Part shown: positions 19,685 to 29,779 of the stretch, piece by piece | Layout: the number at the start of each line of letters is the position of its first letter | How positions within the stretch are numbered: the first letter of the stretch is position 1 | From: Bacteroidota bacterium | Lineage (GTDB): Bacteria; Bacteroidota; Ignavibacteria; Ignavibacteriales; Ignavibacteriaceae | Reading direction: 5' to 3' | Length of the DNA stretch: 64,000 nt | Assembly (NCBI GenBank): GCA_021777835.1 | Contig: JAJYDC010000001.1 | Location: forward strand, 186,001 to 250,000 | Translations under genes and position numbers: made by a program | Notes under the pieces: model-generated | Databases searched by the model: none | What the model was told of the DNA's origin: nothing | Seen by the model: only the letters and a program-made list of their open reading frames with translations

Positions 19685-20326
19685 ATGATAAAAAAGAAAA
19701 AAATTGAATTGTATGACGTAGATGATGATTTTGAACTTGCAATAAATAAAGCGCACAAAATGTATTTATCAGGTGATGTATTCATTTATCCTACCGACAC
19801 TGTGCATTGTATAGGGGCAAATCCTTATAATATTTTAGGCTTTAATAGGCTGCAAAAAATAACCAAGCCCAATTTTATTGCAGAATCGACATTATTAGTT
19901 GATAGTTTGTTCACACTAATAAATTACATAGATATTAGCTCAGAAAAACATTTAGACTTTTTACTTTCAATTTGGCCTAACCCAATTAGTGCAATATTAA
20001 ATTTAAATAAACAGTCTAAAGAATTGTTCGGTATAGATAAAGCGACCTTCAAAATTCCCAATAATAGGTTTTGCTTAAAATTACTTTCCGAGATTAAGAA
20101 GCCTTTGCTTTGTATACAACTTAATTATAATCATTCGACTTATAAAGAGTATGAAATATTTAATGAAGAATATTCAGAATTAGTTGATGCAATATTTTAT
20201 ACTAAAAAGGAAACATACCATACTAGCTCCGCTTTGATTGATTTAACTAATGTTAAACCAATTATACTTAAAGAAAATAAGTTTAATGTAAGAAGATATT
20301 TAACTGATTATAAATACGTTTCATAA
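19685..20326 (+). CDS. Divergent YrdC/Sua5-like protein
   Basis: 213 residues. The fold signature of the threonylcarbamoyl-AMP synthase family is recognisable: FIYPTDTVHCIGANP, then WPNPISAILNL (family WPGPLT), KIPNNRFCLKLL, and SALIDLTNVKPIILKEN (family STVVDLT..PxILRxG). Catalytic signatures are altered: the KRxxxKP segment reads LQKITKPNFIAE, and the PSAN segment is missing, with LCIQLNYNHS in its place. It is therefore probably not the housekeeping tRNA t6A enzyme. It may bind a nucleotide or carbamoyl-type intermediate for sugar modification, but this is inference from its place between the aminotransferase and the initiating transferase. Confidence 0.65.
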   Translation: MIKKKKIELYDVDDDFELAINKAHKMYLSGDVFIYPTDTVHCIGANPYNILGFNRLQKITKPNFIAESTLLVDSLFTLINYIDISSEKHLDFLLSIWPNPISAILNLNKQSKELFGIDKATFKIPNNRFCLKLLSEIKKPLLCIQLNYNHSTYKEYEIFNEEYSELVDAIFYTKKETYHTSSALIDLTNVKPIILKENKFNVRRYLTDYKYVS

Positions 20327-20407
20327 TAATCTATTTAAGTAACCCGTTTAAACTAAATTGTTAATATCAGATTTAGCTTTAATTAAATAGCAAATATCAA
20401 CAATCTT

Positions 20408-21844
20408 ATGATCAAGATTTCAAAATACAAATACTTTTTCGTTATGTCAGACATAGTAACCATGTCATTTATTCTTATTGCAACTTCATTTATTGTAGAT
20501 AAAATACTAAATATTGAAGTGCAAAATATAAGAGGTAACATTGGTTCTATCTTATTAACTCCAATCCTATTAGTAATATCATTATTGATATTTAGCTCAA
20601 ATAATTTATATAAAATATCGTTAATCCTTGTCCGATCAGCACATATTACCGCAGTTATTAAATCCTTATTCTATATAATTCTTATAACAATTCCGTCCAC
20701 ATTTGTTCTTTTTGAAATAGAAGTAATGAAAATATCAATAATAATTTTAAGCTTTGCAGTTACATATATATTCCTATCATATTTAATAAGAGTAGAATTA
20801 CTAAGCAGAATCTATTCTATCCTTAAGGGAAAAGGGTTTAGAAGAAGAGTAATTATTGTCGGAGACGGTAAGCCGGGCAAAATGTTAGCTGCTAAATTAG
20901 CTTTCGAAAACCCTATAGGCATTAATATAATAGGCTTCATTGATGAACAAAAACAAATTGGAGAAGAGATAATTAATGGGAAAAGAGTTCTAGGCAAGTA
21001 CAATGATATTCAAAATGTAATTAAGGAATACGATATCGAAGAAATATTAATTGCTAATGATACTCAAGATTATGAACAACTTATGAAGATAATTGACTAT
21101 TGCGAGGAAACTAGGATCAGTGTGAAAATAACTACTGACCTTTTCGAAATTATTCCACAGAAAGTTTATACGGAAAAATATGCGAATATACCCATTATAG
21201 ATTTATCACATTCTTACAACAATTGGTCTTCATTGACAATAAAACGAATATTTGATTTAATAATTTCAATATTAGGTATACTTCTCCTTTCGCCACTTTT
21301 ATTGATAATTATGTTATTAATAAAGATTACTTCGAAAGGTCCAGTTTTAATAAGTCAAATTAGGATTGGCAAAAACGGCAAGCAATTCAAATTTTATAAA
21401 TTCAGGTCAATGTTTGTCCAAAACACAGAAGATTCAGAAAGAAAAGAAAAAATGTTAAAGTTTATGAAAGAGGAATTACCCAAAGGAACTTCGCAAAAAA
21501 TAATTTCTGACTCTAGAGTAACTAAAATAGGAAAAATATTGAGAAAGACCTCGTTGGATGAACTTCCTCAACTTATTAATGTAATTAAAGGTGATATGAG
21601 TATAGTTGGTCCAAGGCCATGTTTATTATACGAATTCGAGAATTATGATGTATGGCAAAAAAGAAGATTAAGTGTTACTCCCGGATGCACAGGAATGTGG
21701 CAGGTCGCCGGAAGAAGTACGGTCTCTTTTAAGGACTCAATAGTTTTGGACCTTTATTACATAAATAATATGTCGCCTTGGTTAGATATACAACTAATAA
21801 TAAAAACTATTCCAGTTATGATATTTGGCAAAGGCGGAGTTTAA
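20408..21844 (+). CDS. Polyprenyl-phosphate sugar-1-phosphate transferase (initiating enzyme)
   Basis: 478 residues. About four to five N-terminal membrane helices (1-140), a CoA-binding-3/Rossmann-like segment (about 145-260, RRVIIVGDGKPGKML, NIIGFIDEQ), a further helix (about 285-305), and the C-terminal bacterial sugar transferase domain with KRIFDLIISILG, FKFYKFRSM, KTSLDELPQLINVIKGDMS, IVGPRPCLL and TPGCTGMWQVAGRS. It should load the first sugar phosphate onto undecaprenyl phosphate at the inner membrane, as WbaP/PssY/CpsE-type enzymes do. The start is ATG 20408. The downstream dehydrogenase begins 30 nt after its stop. Confidence 0.93.
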   Translation: MIKISKYKYFFVMSDIVTMSFILIATSFIVDKILNIEVQNIRGNIGSILLTPILLVISLLIFSSNNLYKISLILVRSAHITAVIKSLFYIILITIPSTFVLFEIEVMKISIIILSFAVTYIFLSYLIRVELLSRIYSILKGKGFRRRVIIVGDGKPGKMLAAKLAFENPIGINIIGFIDEQKQIGEEIINGKRVLGKYNDIQNVIKEYDIEEILIANDTQDYEQLMKIIDYCEETRISVKITTDLFEIIPQKVYTEKYANIPIIDLSHSYNNWSSLTIKRIFDLIISILGILLLSPLLLIIMLLIKITSKGPVLISQIRIGKNGKQFKFYKFRSMFVQNTEDSERKEKMLKFMKEELPKGTSQKIISDSRVTKIGKILRKTSLDELPQLINVIKGDMSIVGPRPCLLYEFENYDVWQKRRLSVTPGCTGMWQVAGRSTVSFKDSIVLDLYYINNMSPWLDIQLIIKTIPVMIFGKGGV

Positions 21845-21874
21845 GCAATTATATTGAATGATTATTAAAATAAT

Positions 21875-22948
21875 ATGGTGAATAAAATGAAAGTAGGAGT
21901 AATCGGACTTGGTTATTGGGGACCAAATTTAGTTAGGAATTTCCAGGCACAGAAAACAGTTGATAAAGTAGTTGCATGTGATTCACGGGAAGACAGAATA
22001 GAATTATTAAGATCTAAATATCCAGGCGTTCAATTTGAAACCAACTATAAAAAATTATTAGAATCGGATTTAGATGCTATAGCAATTGCCACTCCGGTAG
22101 ACACCCACTATAATCTTGCCAAAGAAGTTTTGGAAAAGGGAAAACATGTGTGGGTAGAAAAACCTTTTACCAGTTCTTCTTCGCAAGCTGAAGAATTGAT
22201 TGGAATAGCAAGCGCAAAAAATCTCAAAATATTTGTAGACCATTCTTATTTATATACAGGAGCAGTAAAGAAAATAAAGGAACTAATTGACAAGGGTGAA
22301 TTAGGAGAAATTATTTATTTTGATTCGGTTAGGATAAACCTTGGATTATTCCAACATGATGTAAATGTAATATGGGACTTAGCACCTCACGACTTAGCTA
22401 TTATGCAATATATTCTAAAAGATAAAAAGGCAATTGGAGTGACTGCTTGCGGCGTTTCCAATTATTCTGAGGTGGAGAATTTGGCTCAATTATCAATTCA
22501 TTTTAAAGATAATTCTTGTTTTGCTCATTTTCATGTTAATTGGACTTCACCTGTAAAAATTCGAAAGATTATAATAGCTGGTAAGAAGAAAATGCTTGTG
22601 TTTGATGATTTAGAAAATTTAGAAAAAATAAAAATCTATGATTGTGGGATAGATATAACTTCGACAGAAATACTACATAATGCACTTGTTCAGTATAGGA
22701 CTGGAGATATGTATTCACCGAAAATAGAACAAACTGAAGCATTGAATTCCGCTGCAAAAGAATTTATAAACTGCATCATTGAAAATAGAGAGCCGCTGAC
22801 AAGCGGAAAAGATGGTTTAGAAGTTGTTCGGATACTTGAAGCGTCTGATAGGTCTATAAAGAATAAAGGAATGCTTGTAAATCTTTATGATGATTTTGAA
22901 TTTAGAATATTTAATCAAGTGGAAGATATTCATCAATACGCTAAGTGA
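21875..22948 (+). CDS. Gfo/Idh/MocA-family nucleotide-sugar dehydrogenase
   Basis: 357 residues. N-terminal NAD(P)-binding Rossmann fold with VGVIGLGYWGPNLVRNF; the signature GKHVWVEKPF contains the conserved Lys of the family, and the C-terminal substrate domain has WDLAPHDLAIMQYIL. Relatives in polysaccharide loci (WbpB/WlbA type) oxidise C3 of UDP-sugar uronates before transamination. The aminotransferase at 18487 and acyltransferase at 23004 fit that sequence of steps. The alternative start ATG 21890 (MKVGVIG) would remove five residues. Substrate assignment is inferred. Confidence 0.9.
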   Translation: MVNKMKVGVIGLGYWGPNLVRNFQAQKTVDKVVACDSREDRIELLRSKYPGVQFETNYKKLLESDLDAIAIATPVDTHYNLAKEVLEKGKHVWVEKPFTSSSSQAEELIGIASAKNLKIFVDHSYLYTGAVKKIKELIDKGELGEIIYFDSVRINLGLFQHDVNVIWDLAPHDLAIMQYILKDKKAIGVTACGVSNYSEVENLAQLSIHFKDNSCFAHFHVNWTSPVKIRKIIIAGKKKMLVFDDLENLEKIKIYDCGIDITSTEILHNALVQYRTGDMYSPKIEQTEALNSAAKEFINCIIENREPLTSGKDGLEVVRILEASDRSIKNKGMLVNLYDDFEFRIFNQVEDIHQYAK

Positions 22949-22992
22949 AATTTTCAAATATCAGAATACTTGGCTATAAGAAATATAGAAAT

Positions 22993-22998
22993 GGAGAG
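22993..22998 (+). promoter_or_regulatory. Ribosome-binding site for a TTG start
   Basis: GGAGAG, a 5-nt spacer, then TTG at 23004. The ATG at 22991 that overlaps this site is in another frame, so the site decides for the TTG start. Confidence 0.6.
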
Positions 22999-23003
22999 TA
23001 GAA

Positions 23004-23483
23004 TTGGAAACGCAACTTATTTCTAATGTGGAAATGGGAAAAAATGTAAAGATTTTTAATTTTGTAAATCTTTACGGATGTTCAATTGGGGATAATTCTA
23101 AAATCGGATCTTTTGTAGAAATTCAAAAAAATGCGACTATAGGAAAAAATTGTAAAATCTCCTCCCATACATTCATTTGTGAAGGTGTGCACATTGAGGA
23201 TAATGTATTTATTGGGCATAACGTAACGTTTATAAATGACAAATATCCTCGTTCAACTTCAAAAAGCGGAAGACTTCAAACTGAAACCGATTGGGATGTT
23301 GTTGAGACTTTTATTAAAAAAGGTGCTTCTGTAGGTTCTTCATCAACAATATTGTGCGGTGTAACAATAGGGGAAGATGCTATAATTGGTGCTGGCGCTG
23401 TAGTAACAAAGGACGTAGCGCCTGGAACAATTGTTGCCGGAGTCCCTGCACGCTTGTTTAAGACAGACCTTGCAGACAAATGA
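23004..23483 (+). CDS. Left-handed beta-helix N-acyltransferase (WbpD/WlbB-like)
   Basis: 159 residues built of hexapeptide repeats (GKNVKIFNF, GDNSKIGSF, GKNCKISSH, IEDNVFIGHNVTFINDKYPRS) ending with IVAGVPARLFK. It closely follows the pattern of WbpD/WlbB acetyltransferases, which N-acetylate the 3-amino group of UDP-sugars; the FINDKYPR segment is typical. It likely works as a trimer with acetyl-CoA in the cytoplasm. The TTG start is fixed by GGAGAG at 22993. With the aminotransferase and Gfo/Idh enzyme it completes an amino-sugar module. Confidence 0.88.
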   Translation: METQLISNVEMGKNVKIFNFVNLYGCSIGDNSKIGSFVEIQKNATIGKNCKISSHTFICEGVHIEDNVFIGHNVTFINDKYPRSTSKSGRLQTETDWDVVETFIKKGASVGSSSTILCGVTIGEDAIIGAGAVVTKDVAPGTIVAGVPARLFKTDLADK

Positions 23484-23581
23484 TAATAATCAGCTAATGT
23501 ATATCCTGCCAACACTAACCGAATAGATCACATCATAGAAATATTGCGAATGTATAAATTAAACTTAGGTTGAGGTCTAAT

Positions 23582-24196
23582 ATGAAAGTCAGAAATCTTA
23601 TAATTATATTCTTTTTAATAGCAGCCAGCAACATTTATTATGCACAAACCTTATCTCCAGGAGATGGTATCAGAATTCTTTTTTACAACATAGCTGATCC
23701 AATTTCCGGTGATTATTATGTCCAAAAAGATGGAAGCTTGTTGTTACCCTATCTTGGTAAAATAAGTATGTTAAATAGAAATTTTGATAACATTAAACAA
23801 GAAGTCGTTCTAAAATACAGTTCATTATATAGAAATCCGGAAATATCAATTTTACCGTTATTAAAAGTAAATATATTAGGAGAGGTTAGAACTCCGGGCT
23901 TCTATTATGTTACAGGTATAGAAAAGGTATCTGATCTAATTGCAAAAGCAGGGGGGATGACACCTGACGCCGATGTTGACAATATATATATTACACGGAA
24001 TGATCAAAAAATTGAAATAAATGGTCAGAAGGTAATAGAGAACGGCAGCAAGATTGACGATATTGGATTGCAATCAGGGGATGGAATTTATATTTCAAGA
24101 GGGTGGTTCAGCGGGAATACATCAACAATTCTAATCTCATCGATAGCTGCTTTAACTACTATTGTTGCTGCAATCATTTATACTACAAGACGATAA
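23582..24196 (+). CDS. Polysaccharide export outer-membrane protein (Wza/GumB-like)
   Basis: 204 residues from ATG 23582, with GAGGT 6 nt upstream; the in-frame TTG at 23570 just precedes that site and is less likely. Signal peptide (hydrophobic to about residue 20, ending YYAQ), poly-export domain (LSPGDGIRILFYNIADPISG...YYVQKDGSLLLPYLGKI), one SLBB-type segment (VNILGEVRTPGFYYVTG), and a C-terminal hydrophobic helix before TTRR. It should form part of the export channel for the polymer. The C-terminal helix may replace the helical outer-membrane pore of Wza. It is followed directly by its tyrosine-kinase partner. Confidence 0.9.
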   Translation: MKVRNLIIIFFLIAASNIYYAQTLSPGDGIRILFYNIADPISGDYYVQKDGSLLLPYLGKISMLNRNFDNIKQEVVLKYSSLYRNPEISILPLLKVNILGEVRTPGFYYVTGIEKVSDLIAKAGGMTPDADVDNIYITRNDQKIEINGQKVIENGSKIDDIGLQSGDGIYISRGWFSGNTSTILISSIAALTTIVAAIIYTTRR

Positions 24197-24212
24197 TAAT
24201 AAGGCAAAAAAT

Positions 24213-26738
24213 ATGCAATACGATCAACTAAATGAATTGTTAAAATCTCAGTCTGCGTCAAATAAAATGAACTATGATGACCTTCTGCATATTATAAATA
24301 AAAGAAAAATATTTATAATAATTTCTTTTATAGTAATATTTATGGCTGGATTTATCTATTTAAGGCAAACACCACCAACTTATGAATCAACAGTTCTTCT
24401 TAAGAAGGAAGACGCTAAGACGAATACCTATAGAGATGATCCATATAGACAATTTGTCTCTTTGCAGTCACAAGACGACATAACAACCGATATTTTATTA
24501 GTCACAACCGGAAATGTTTTGCAGAAAGTCGTAAATAATATAGAAATGAATTTTAGAATTGATAAAATAATAACACCCGATGGGACAATTGACAATATTG
24601 AAAAGACACTGCCCTCATATAATTTTTGGCTTTCTACATCTAATGTTTATAAACCAAGCTACCCAACAATACTAAGTGTTGTTGTAGATTCACTTCCTAA
24701 AACGACAAACTATTTAATTAAGTATAAAGGCAATCGGCAATTTGATTTGTATAAAATCGATGAGAAAAGAAATGTTTTCATTGATTCATTTCAATCATTA
24801 CCAATCACCGTCTTGAAAACACCGAGTTTTCAAATGAGCATCAACTGGAATAGCATATTGCCTGGCACTGAATTATATTTTACAGTTTATGATAGACTAA
24901 ATTCAATCAATATATTGAGACAAAAAATATCCGTATCGCAAAAAGAAGCTACCAATCTAATTGAAATATCTGTAAAAGACGCAAATCCTAAAACTGCTCA
25001 ACTAATAGCCAAAACCCTAGTGCGTAAGTTTAACGAAACAAGAACCGAACAACAAAGAGAAAATGTTCAGACATCTTATGCCCTTATTGATACTCAGCTA
25101 AGTGAAATATCTAAAAAATTAAAAATTGCTGAAGATAATTTGAGTGCTTATCAATCTAGAAATGGTATAACGAGACTAGACAGAAGTTCGGACGAAATCA
25201 TAAGGTTCTTAGGTAATCTTGAATCAGAAAAAGTAAATACAGACCTCAATTTAAGTGAGTATGAAGAAAAGCAGGCTCAGATGTCTAAAGAGTACAAGAA
25301 TAAGGGATACTTTGATCAAACTTATTTGTCTCCAAATTCAAATGATCAATCATCCAGCCCATTTGCATCCCTGTTAAGACAATTATCTGATTTAGAAGTT
25401 AAAAAAATTGAATTATTGCAAAAAGAAACAGAAACACATCCGGATGTTATAAATATTAATAACCAAATAGAAAAAACTAAAAATCAATTAAGCTCGTACA
25501 ATCAGAATACGCTTACAGCATTTAACATAATTACTAATTCACTGAAAGAAAAAAAATCAAAACTTGAAAACTTAATCAATGAATATAGGAATAGAGTTCA
25601 GAACCAGCCGCGTAAGGAAACCATATTAGCTGGATTAATAAGAGATAAAGATGTATATGAAAAGGTATTTAATTTGCTTTTGGACAAACGTGAAGAGTCG
25701 AGAGTAAAGGAAATAACTCAACTTCAGGACATTGTAGTAGTTGATAATGCGACATTACCAATATCTCCTATTTCCCCAAGTCGTTCATTTACAGGAGTAG
25801 CTTGCTTATTTATTTGGGGAGGTTTAGTAATAATATACTTGTTTTTAGCCGAATATCGAGAAAAAAAATATTTGAAACTTGATGAAATTGAATCAAAGTT
25901 AAAAATTCCAATACTGTCTATAATTCCTGCTTATTCAAAAGAGCTAACTAAGAAAATACGAACATCAAAGGAACTAGAAGAAAAATTTGCAGTTATGACC
26001 GATGATTCACATGGGATAAGCGAATCTTTTAAAGTTTTAAGAACAAAAATATTATTACGCTCAAAGGAAGAGACAAAAATTATTATGGTTAGCAGCTGTG
26101 AAGAGCATTCTGGTAAATCAACCATTGTAGCAAATTTAGCGCTTTCGCTAATCTCTATAGATAAAAAGGTACTCATTATAGATGCTGATTTGAAAAGATG
26201 TACTTTATCTGATATGTTCAATATATCAAGAAAAATTCCGGGGTTGAATTCTTATCTAAAAGGTGAACAAAATAAACCGCCTATAATAAATATGAATAAT
26301 ATCTTTGGAAAATCGCCTAATGAAAAGCTATTAAGTTTTCTTCCCGCCGGTGATGTTAATGAAGAATCAAGCAATATCTTGCAGTCAACGAAGACTCAGG
26401 AATTAATAGCCGCGTTAAAAACAAGTACTTATGATTATGTAATATTTGACACCCCGCCTATAACCCGTGTAGTAGATCCACTTATTCTAAGTGAATTAAT
26501 TAAAAATGTATTATTGGTTGTACGTTATAATTATACGCTTAGAGAAAGCATAATTTGGGGAATCGAAGAATTAAATAATGAAAAAACGAACATTTTAGGT
26601 GTTGTTGCTAATGCCTGCGATGTTAGGAAATCATCATTTAGGCATAAATACGGTTATGGATATAGCTATAAGTATGCTTATGAACCAACCAAGAATAAGA
26701 AAAGTAAAAAGATAAGAAACATAGCTGCAACAGTATAA
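24213..26738 (+). CDS. Wzc-type polysaccharide co-polymerase with BY-kinase domain
   Basis: 841 residues from ATG 24213, with AAGG 8 nt upstream. Wzz domain with first membrane helix (about 30-50, IFIIISFIVIFMAGFIYLR), long periplasmic coiled coil (about 270-480), GNVR-type region and second helix near 525-545. The cytoplasmic BY-kinase has P-loop HSGKST (about 632), Walker A' VLIIDADLKR (about 653) and Walker B YVIFDTPP (about 740). The tail is tyrosine-rich (YGYGYSYKYAY near 815-826), the autophosphorylation cluster. The P-loop starts with Cys where most have Gly or Ala. It should control chain length and export of the polymer with the Wza-like protein before it. Confidence 0.93.
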   Translation: MQYDQLNELLKSQSASNKMNYDDLLHIINKRKIFIIISFIVIFMAGFIYLRQTPPTYESTVLLKKEDAKTNTYRDDPYRQFVSLQSQDDITTDILLVTTGNVLQKVVNNIEMNFRIDKIITPDGTIDNIEKTLPSYNFWLSTSNVYKPSYPTILSVVVDSLPKTTNYLIKYKGNRQFDLYKIDEKRNVFIDSFQSLPITVLKTPSFQMSINWNSILPGTELYFTVYDRLNSINILRQKISVSQKEATNLIEISVKDANPKTAQLIAKTLVRKFNETRTEQQRENVQTSYALIDTQLSEISKKLKIAEDNLSAYQSRNGITRLDRSSDEIIRFLGNLESEKVNTDLNLSEYEEKQAQMSKEYKNKGYFDQTYLSPNSNDQSSSPFASLLRQLSDLEVKKIELLQKETETHPDVININNQIEKTKNQLSSYNQNTLTAFNIITNSLKEKKSKLENLINEYRNRVQNQPRKETILAGLIRDKDVYEKVFNLLLDKREESRVKEITQLQDIVVVDNATLPISPISPSRSFTGVACLFIWGGLVIIYLFLAEYREKKYLKLDEIESKLKIPILSIIPAYSKELTKKIRTSKELEEKFAVMTDDSHGISESFKVLRTKILLRSKEETKIIMVSSCEEHSGKSTIVANLALSLISIDKKVLIIDADLKRCTLSDMFNISRKIPGLNSYLKGEQNKPPIINMNNIFGKSPNEKLLSFLPAGDVNEESSNILQSTKTQELIAALKTSTYDYVIFDTPPITRVVDPLILSELIKNVLLVVRYNYTLRESIIWGIEELNNEKTNILGVVANACDVRKSSFRHKYGYGYSYKYAYEPTKNKKSKKIRNIAATV

Positions 26739-26787
26739 GAAAACATCAAAAGTAAGTTTGAGAAGATAATATCTCCCTAATTATTAA

Positions 26788-28344
26788 ATGCACACATTAA
26801 AAAGATTTACAGAAAATATTGGATGGCTGGTAATTGGGACTTTAGTCTCAAATGTAATCTCAATATTTATCAGCATATTTATTATTAGAAAACTTTCCAT
26901 ATCTGACTTTGGTATATATAGTCTTTTTATGGGGAGCTTATCAATCCTATCAATATTTTCAATTAACGGAATATTATTATCACTTAGAAGGTTTATTCCT
27001 GAATTAATTCAAAAAAGAAATTATTCATATCATAAATCTTTAATTGTAAAACTGTATTCGGTTTCTTTGTTACTCATGTTTATTCTTGTAGTAATTGTTT
27101 TTCTCAATAAAAAAGAAATAGGAATTCTATTAAACATAGATAAATTTGAGTTATATTTTTCAGTATTCATCATCAATATATTTTTATATCTGCAAACTTC
27201 CATTTCTCAAGATGTACTTAATTCACTTTATGAGCAAAAGGTAGTTCAAATTTATAGTGCAATTAGTATTATCCTCAGAGGTTTATTATATGCAGTCTTC
27301 GCACCTACTCTCACAATTGATCTGATTTTTATAATTGAAGCAACTACTATTGGGTTTAAGGCGATTATTTTTATCGGTTACGCATATAAAAGAATTTCGG
27401 ATCTTGCCAAAGATAATAATTGCGAAATCGGACTAAATGAAAAGAAAAAATTAAGGACAAGAATAACTAGATACACTTTATTATCAACAGCTAATGAAGT
27501 CGGTGAGGGGGGCTTCAGTCAGGTTTCTGATTATTATTTCATTTCTGCTTACCTAGGAACACATGCTATGGGGTTGTATGCCTTTCCATATAAGCTAATC
27601 AGTTCAATATTTAGCTGGATCCCGGTAGATCGTATGAATGAAATGTTTAAGTTATACTTTATAAATAAATATTATGAAAAAAACGAGAGCAATGAATATT
27701 TGACTAGTATGTTTAATTTCTTATTCAAAATATATTTTCTTTTTTATGGCATAATAGTCGTTACATTATTGTCCTATCAGAAATTAATTCAAATATTTGT
27801 TTTTGATTCTAAATATTTAGAAACACAAGTATTAGTCATAATTATTCTAATATTTTATCTTAATAAAGCTTTAGGCTATCCTACTCATATAATTATTGAA
27901 ATAAAGGAGCATATTGAATATACATTATACGCGAAGGTGTTTGCTGTTTTTAATGTTCTTGCTGTCATCTTTGTTCTAAAGTATACAAACTGGAATTTGA
28001 TAGGTGTAGCTCTTGCAACAGGAGTGTCGACATCTCTTCGATTCATTTATGTATACTATCGCATAAAAAGTATTAGTAATACAAAAATAATAATCCCGGA
28101 GTTTATGAAAGTGTTGTCTTTATTAGCAATTGTAGGTATTATTATGTATTCACTTAGTTTTGTTAATAATCTTACTATGCAAATTGTTTTACCTGTATTA
28201 TTCGGTTCTATTACATTCCTTATACTCTATAGGATAATTAGACCATTCCATGCAAGCGAAGAAATAATGCTGTCTAGATTTATTGAAAAGATATTACCTA
28301 AATCAAATATCATAGCTAAAATCCTAGCGTTTAACCACACATAA
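26788..28344 (+). CDS. Polysaccharide flippase (Wzx-like, MOP superfamily)
   Basis: 518 residues, about 14 hydrophobic membrane segments. The start ENIGWLVIGTLVSNVISIFISIFIIRKLSISDFGIYSL is typical of the polysaccharide_synt/MatE families, and RFIPELIQ lies in the second helix region. It should flip the lipid-linked repeat unit to the periplasm. Its place between the Wzc-like kinase and a Wzy-like polymerase is the normal order of Wzx/Wzy loci. Confidence 0.85.
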   Translation: MHTLKRFTENIGWLVIGTLVSNVISIFISIFIIRKLSISDFGIYSLFMGSLSILSIFSINGILLSLRRFIPELIQKRNYSYHKSLIVKLYSVSLLLMFILVVIVFLNKKEIGILLNIDKFELYFSVFIINIFLYLQTSISQDVLNSLYEQKVVQIYSAISIILRGLLYAVFAPTLTIDLIFIIEATTIGFKAIIFIGYAYKRISDLAKDNNCEIGLNEKKKLRTRITRYTLLSTANEVGEGGFSQVSDYYFISAYLGTHAMGLYAFPYKLISSIFSWIPVDRMNEMFKLYFINKYYEKNESNEYLTSMFNFLFKIYFLFYGIIVVTLLSYQKLIQIFVFDSKYLETQVLVIIILIFYLNKALGYPTHIIIEIKEHIEYTLYAKVFAVFNVLAVIFVLKYTNWNLIGVALATGVSTSLRFIYVYYRIKSISNTKIIIPEFMKVLSLLAIVGIIMYSLSFVNNLTMQIVLPVLFGSITFLILYRIIRPFHASEEIMLSRFIEKILPKSNIIAKILAFNHT

Positions 28345-28359
28345 TTATTCCAATAATTT

Positions 28360-29685
28360 ATGTTATCTATTAGTATTATTTATATAATCATTTGTAGTAT
28401 CTACTTATATCCTTTCTGCATCAAATACTTAGGATTCCCTGAACTTCCTCCACTGACTACTCAAATGATTATACTCCTGTTTTTTATAGGGACTTATCTA
28501 ACTTCTTTTATTAAAAACAAGAATATCGTGTCAGCAGACCGAATATTTAGAAAGTATTTAGTTTACGTAGGCCTGTTTTTAATGATAGTGTTTTTAACAT
28601 CAGTAATTAATTACAATAATATAATACTTGTCGTAAAGTCATTGCTCGAGTTTGGATTAATTGGATTGCTTCTTTTCCTTACAGTTATGGAGATTGATTT
28701 AAGTGAGAAACATCAAGAACAAATATTAACATTCATTTATGCATTATTGTTTTTACAAATACCAACGACTATTTATCAGTATTACGTTTTAGGATATAGA
28801 GATCCAGATAGTATATCGGGGACAATCTCGTCCACGTTAGTAGGAGGAACAGGGGTTATAGCTGTCCTGATGTCCTTTTTAATGGCATATGGTGTTTCGC
28901 AAATCTTAATAAAAGGCTTTAGCCTATTAAGATTACTAATTGTTGCATTGGCATTTGTACCTTCGCTTCTGGGCGGGGCAAGAGTTAGCCTTGTCCTTTT
29001 CCCATTAACCATTATAATTACAATAATTAGTTTTGTTTTATTTTATAAAAAAGATAAGATAAAGAAATCTATCCAAACGTTTGCCATGATAGGTATCGCA
29101 TTTACTATTGTGATGATTGTATTTCTTGTGATCATACCAAATATTAGAGATTCCGAATATTTAAGTGTTGATCAATTTAACGCAACTCAAAAATATGAAG
29201 AATATGAGAATGGAGCTGGACGTTATAGTAGGCTTCAGGGATATGGATTATTATTTAAAGGGGTATTTAGAAATAATCTCAATATCATTTTAGGAATGGG
29301 GAATCAATCAATTACTAAATCGAATACTGTAAGTGTACATACAGCTTACCTTGATTTTATAAATTATATGCCCGATTCATTAATTATTCTTGCAAGTAAT
29401 GGCATACTTGGACTTTTGCTAATAATAACTATTATAATGATAAGCCTTCCCACATTGAAAAAATATTTGCATGTGGAGACTTCTAAAAATTTACAAGTTA
29501 TTTCATTATCGTTAATTCCAGTAACTATCAATATTGTAATTGCACTATTTTACACTTCAACATGGAATTCTCAAATTGCATTTTCTTATTGGATAATTTT
29601 AGCAATAATATTCCATCGCTTCTCAATTATACAAAGAGGGAATGAGTTGTTAAAATCTTTGACAGATTCCAAGTACTTAGAATAA
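28360..29685 (+). CDS. O-antigen polymerase/ligase-like membrane protein (Wzy-like)
   Basis: 441 residues with about 11-12 membrane helices and a hydrophilic periplasmic loop at about 265-330 (YSRLQGYGLLFKGVF, SVHTAYLDFINYMPDSL) that holds the H-T-x-Y-L-D motif seen in O-antigen ligase/polymerase proteins. It starts 16 nt after the flippase gene. Likely the polymerase of the repeat unit. Sequence alone does not separate Wzy from WaaL-type ligases; the context favours Wzy. Confidence 0.78.
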   Translation: MLSISIIYIIICSIYLYPFCIKYLGFPELPPLTTQMIILLFFIGTYLTSFIKNKNIVSADRIFRKYLVYVGLFLMIVFLTSVINYNNIILVVKSLLEFGLIGLLLFLTVMEIDLSEKHQEQILTFIYALLFLQIPTTIYQYYVLGYRDPDSISGTISSTLVGGTGVIAVLMSFLMAYGVSQILIKGFSLLRLLIVALAFVPSLLGGARVSLVLFPLTIIITIISFVLFYKKDKIKKSIQTFAMIGIAFTIVMIVFLVIIPNIRDSEYLSVDQFNATQKYEEYENGAGRYSRLQGYGLLFKGVFRNNLNIILGMGNQSITKSNTVSVHTAYLDFINYMPDSLIILASNGILGLLLIITIIMISLPTLKKYLHVETSKNLQVISLSLIPVTINIVIALFYTSTWNSQIAFSYWIILAIIFHRFSIIQRGNELLKSLTDSKYLE

Positions 29686-29779
29686 TTGGTTACCATATCC
29701 TTACTTCTGAGCAAATCAACTAAAAATATTTCTCAAATCGAATCCCTATTTAAAATAACCTTACAATTGATTGAAAATT

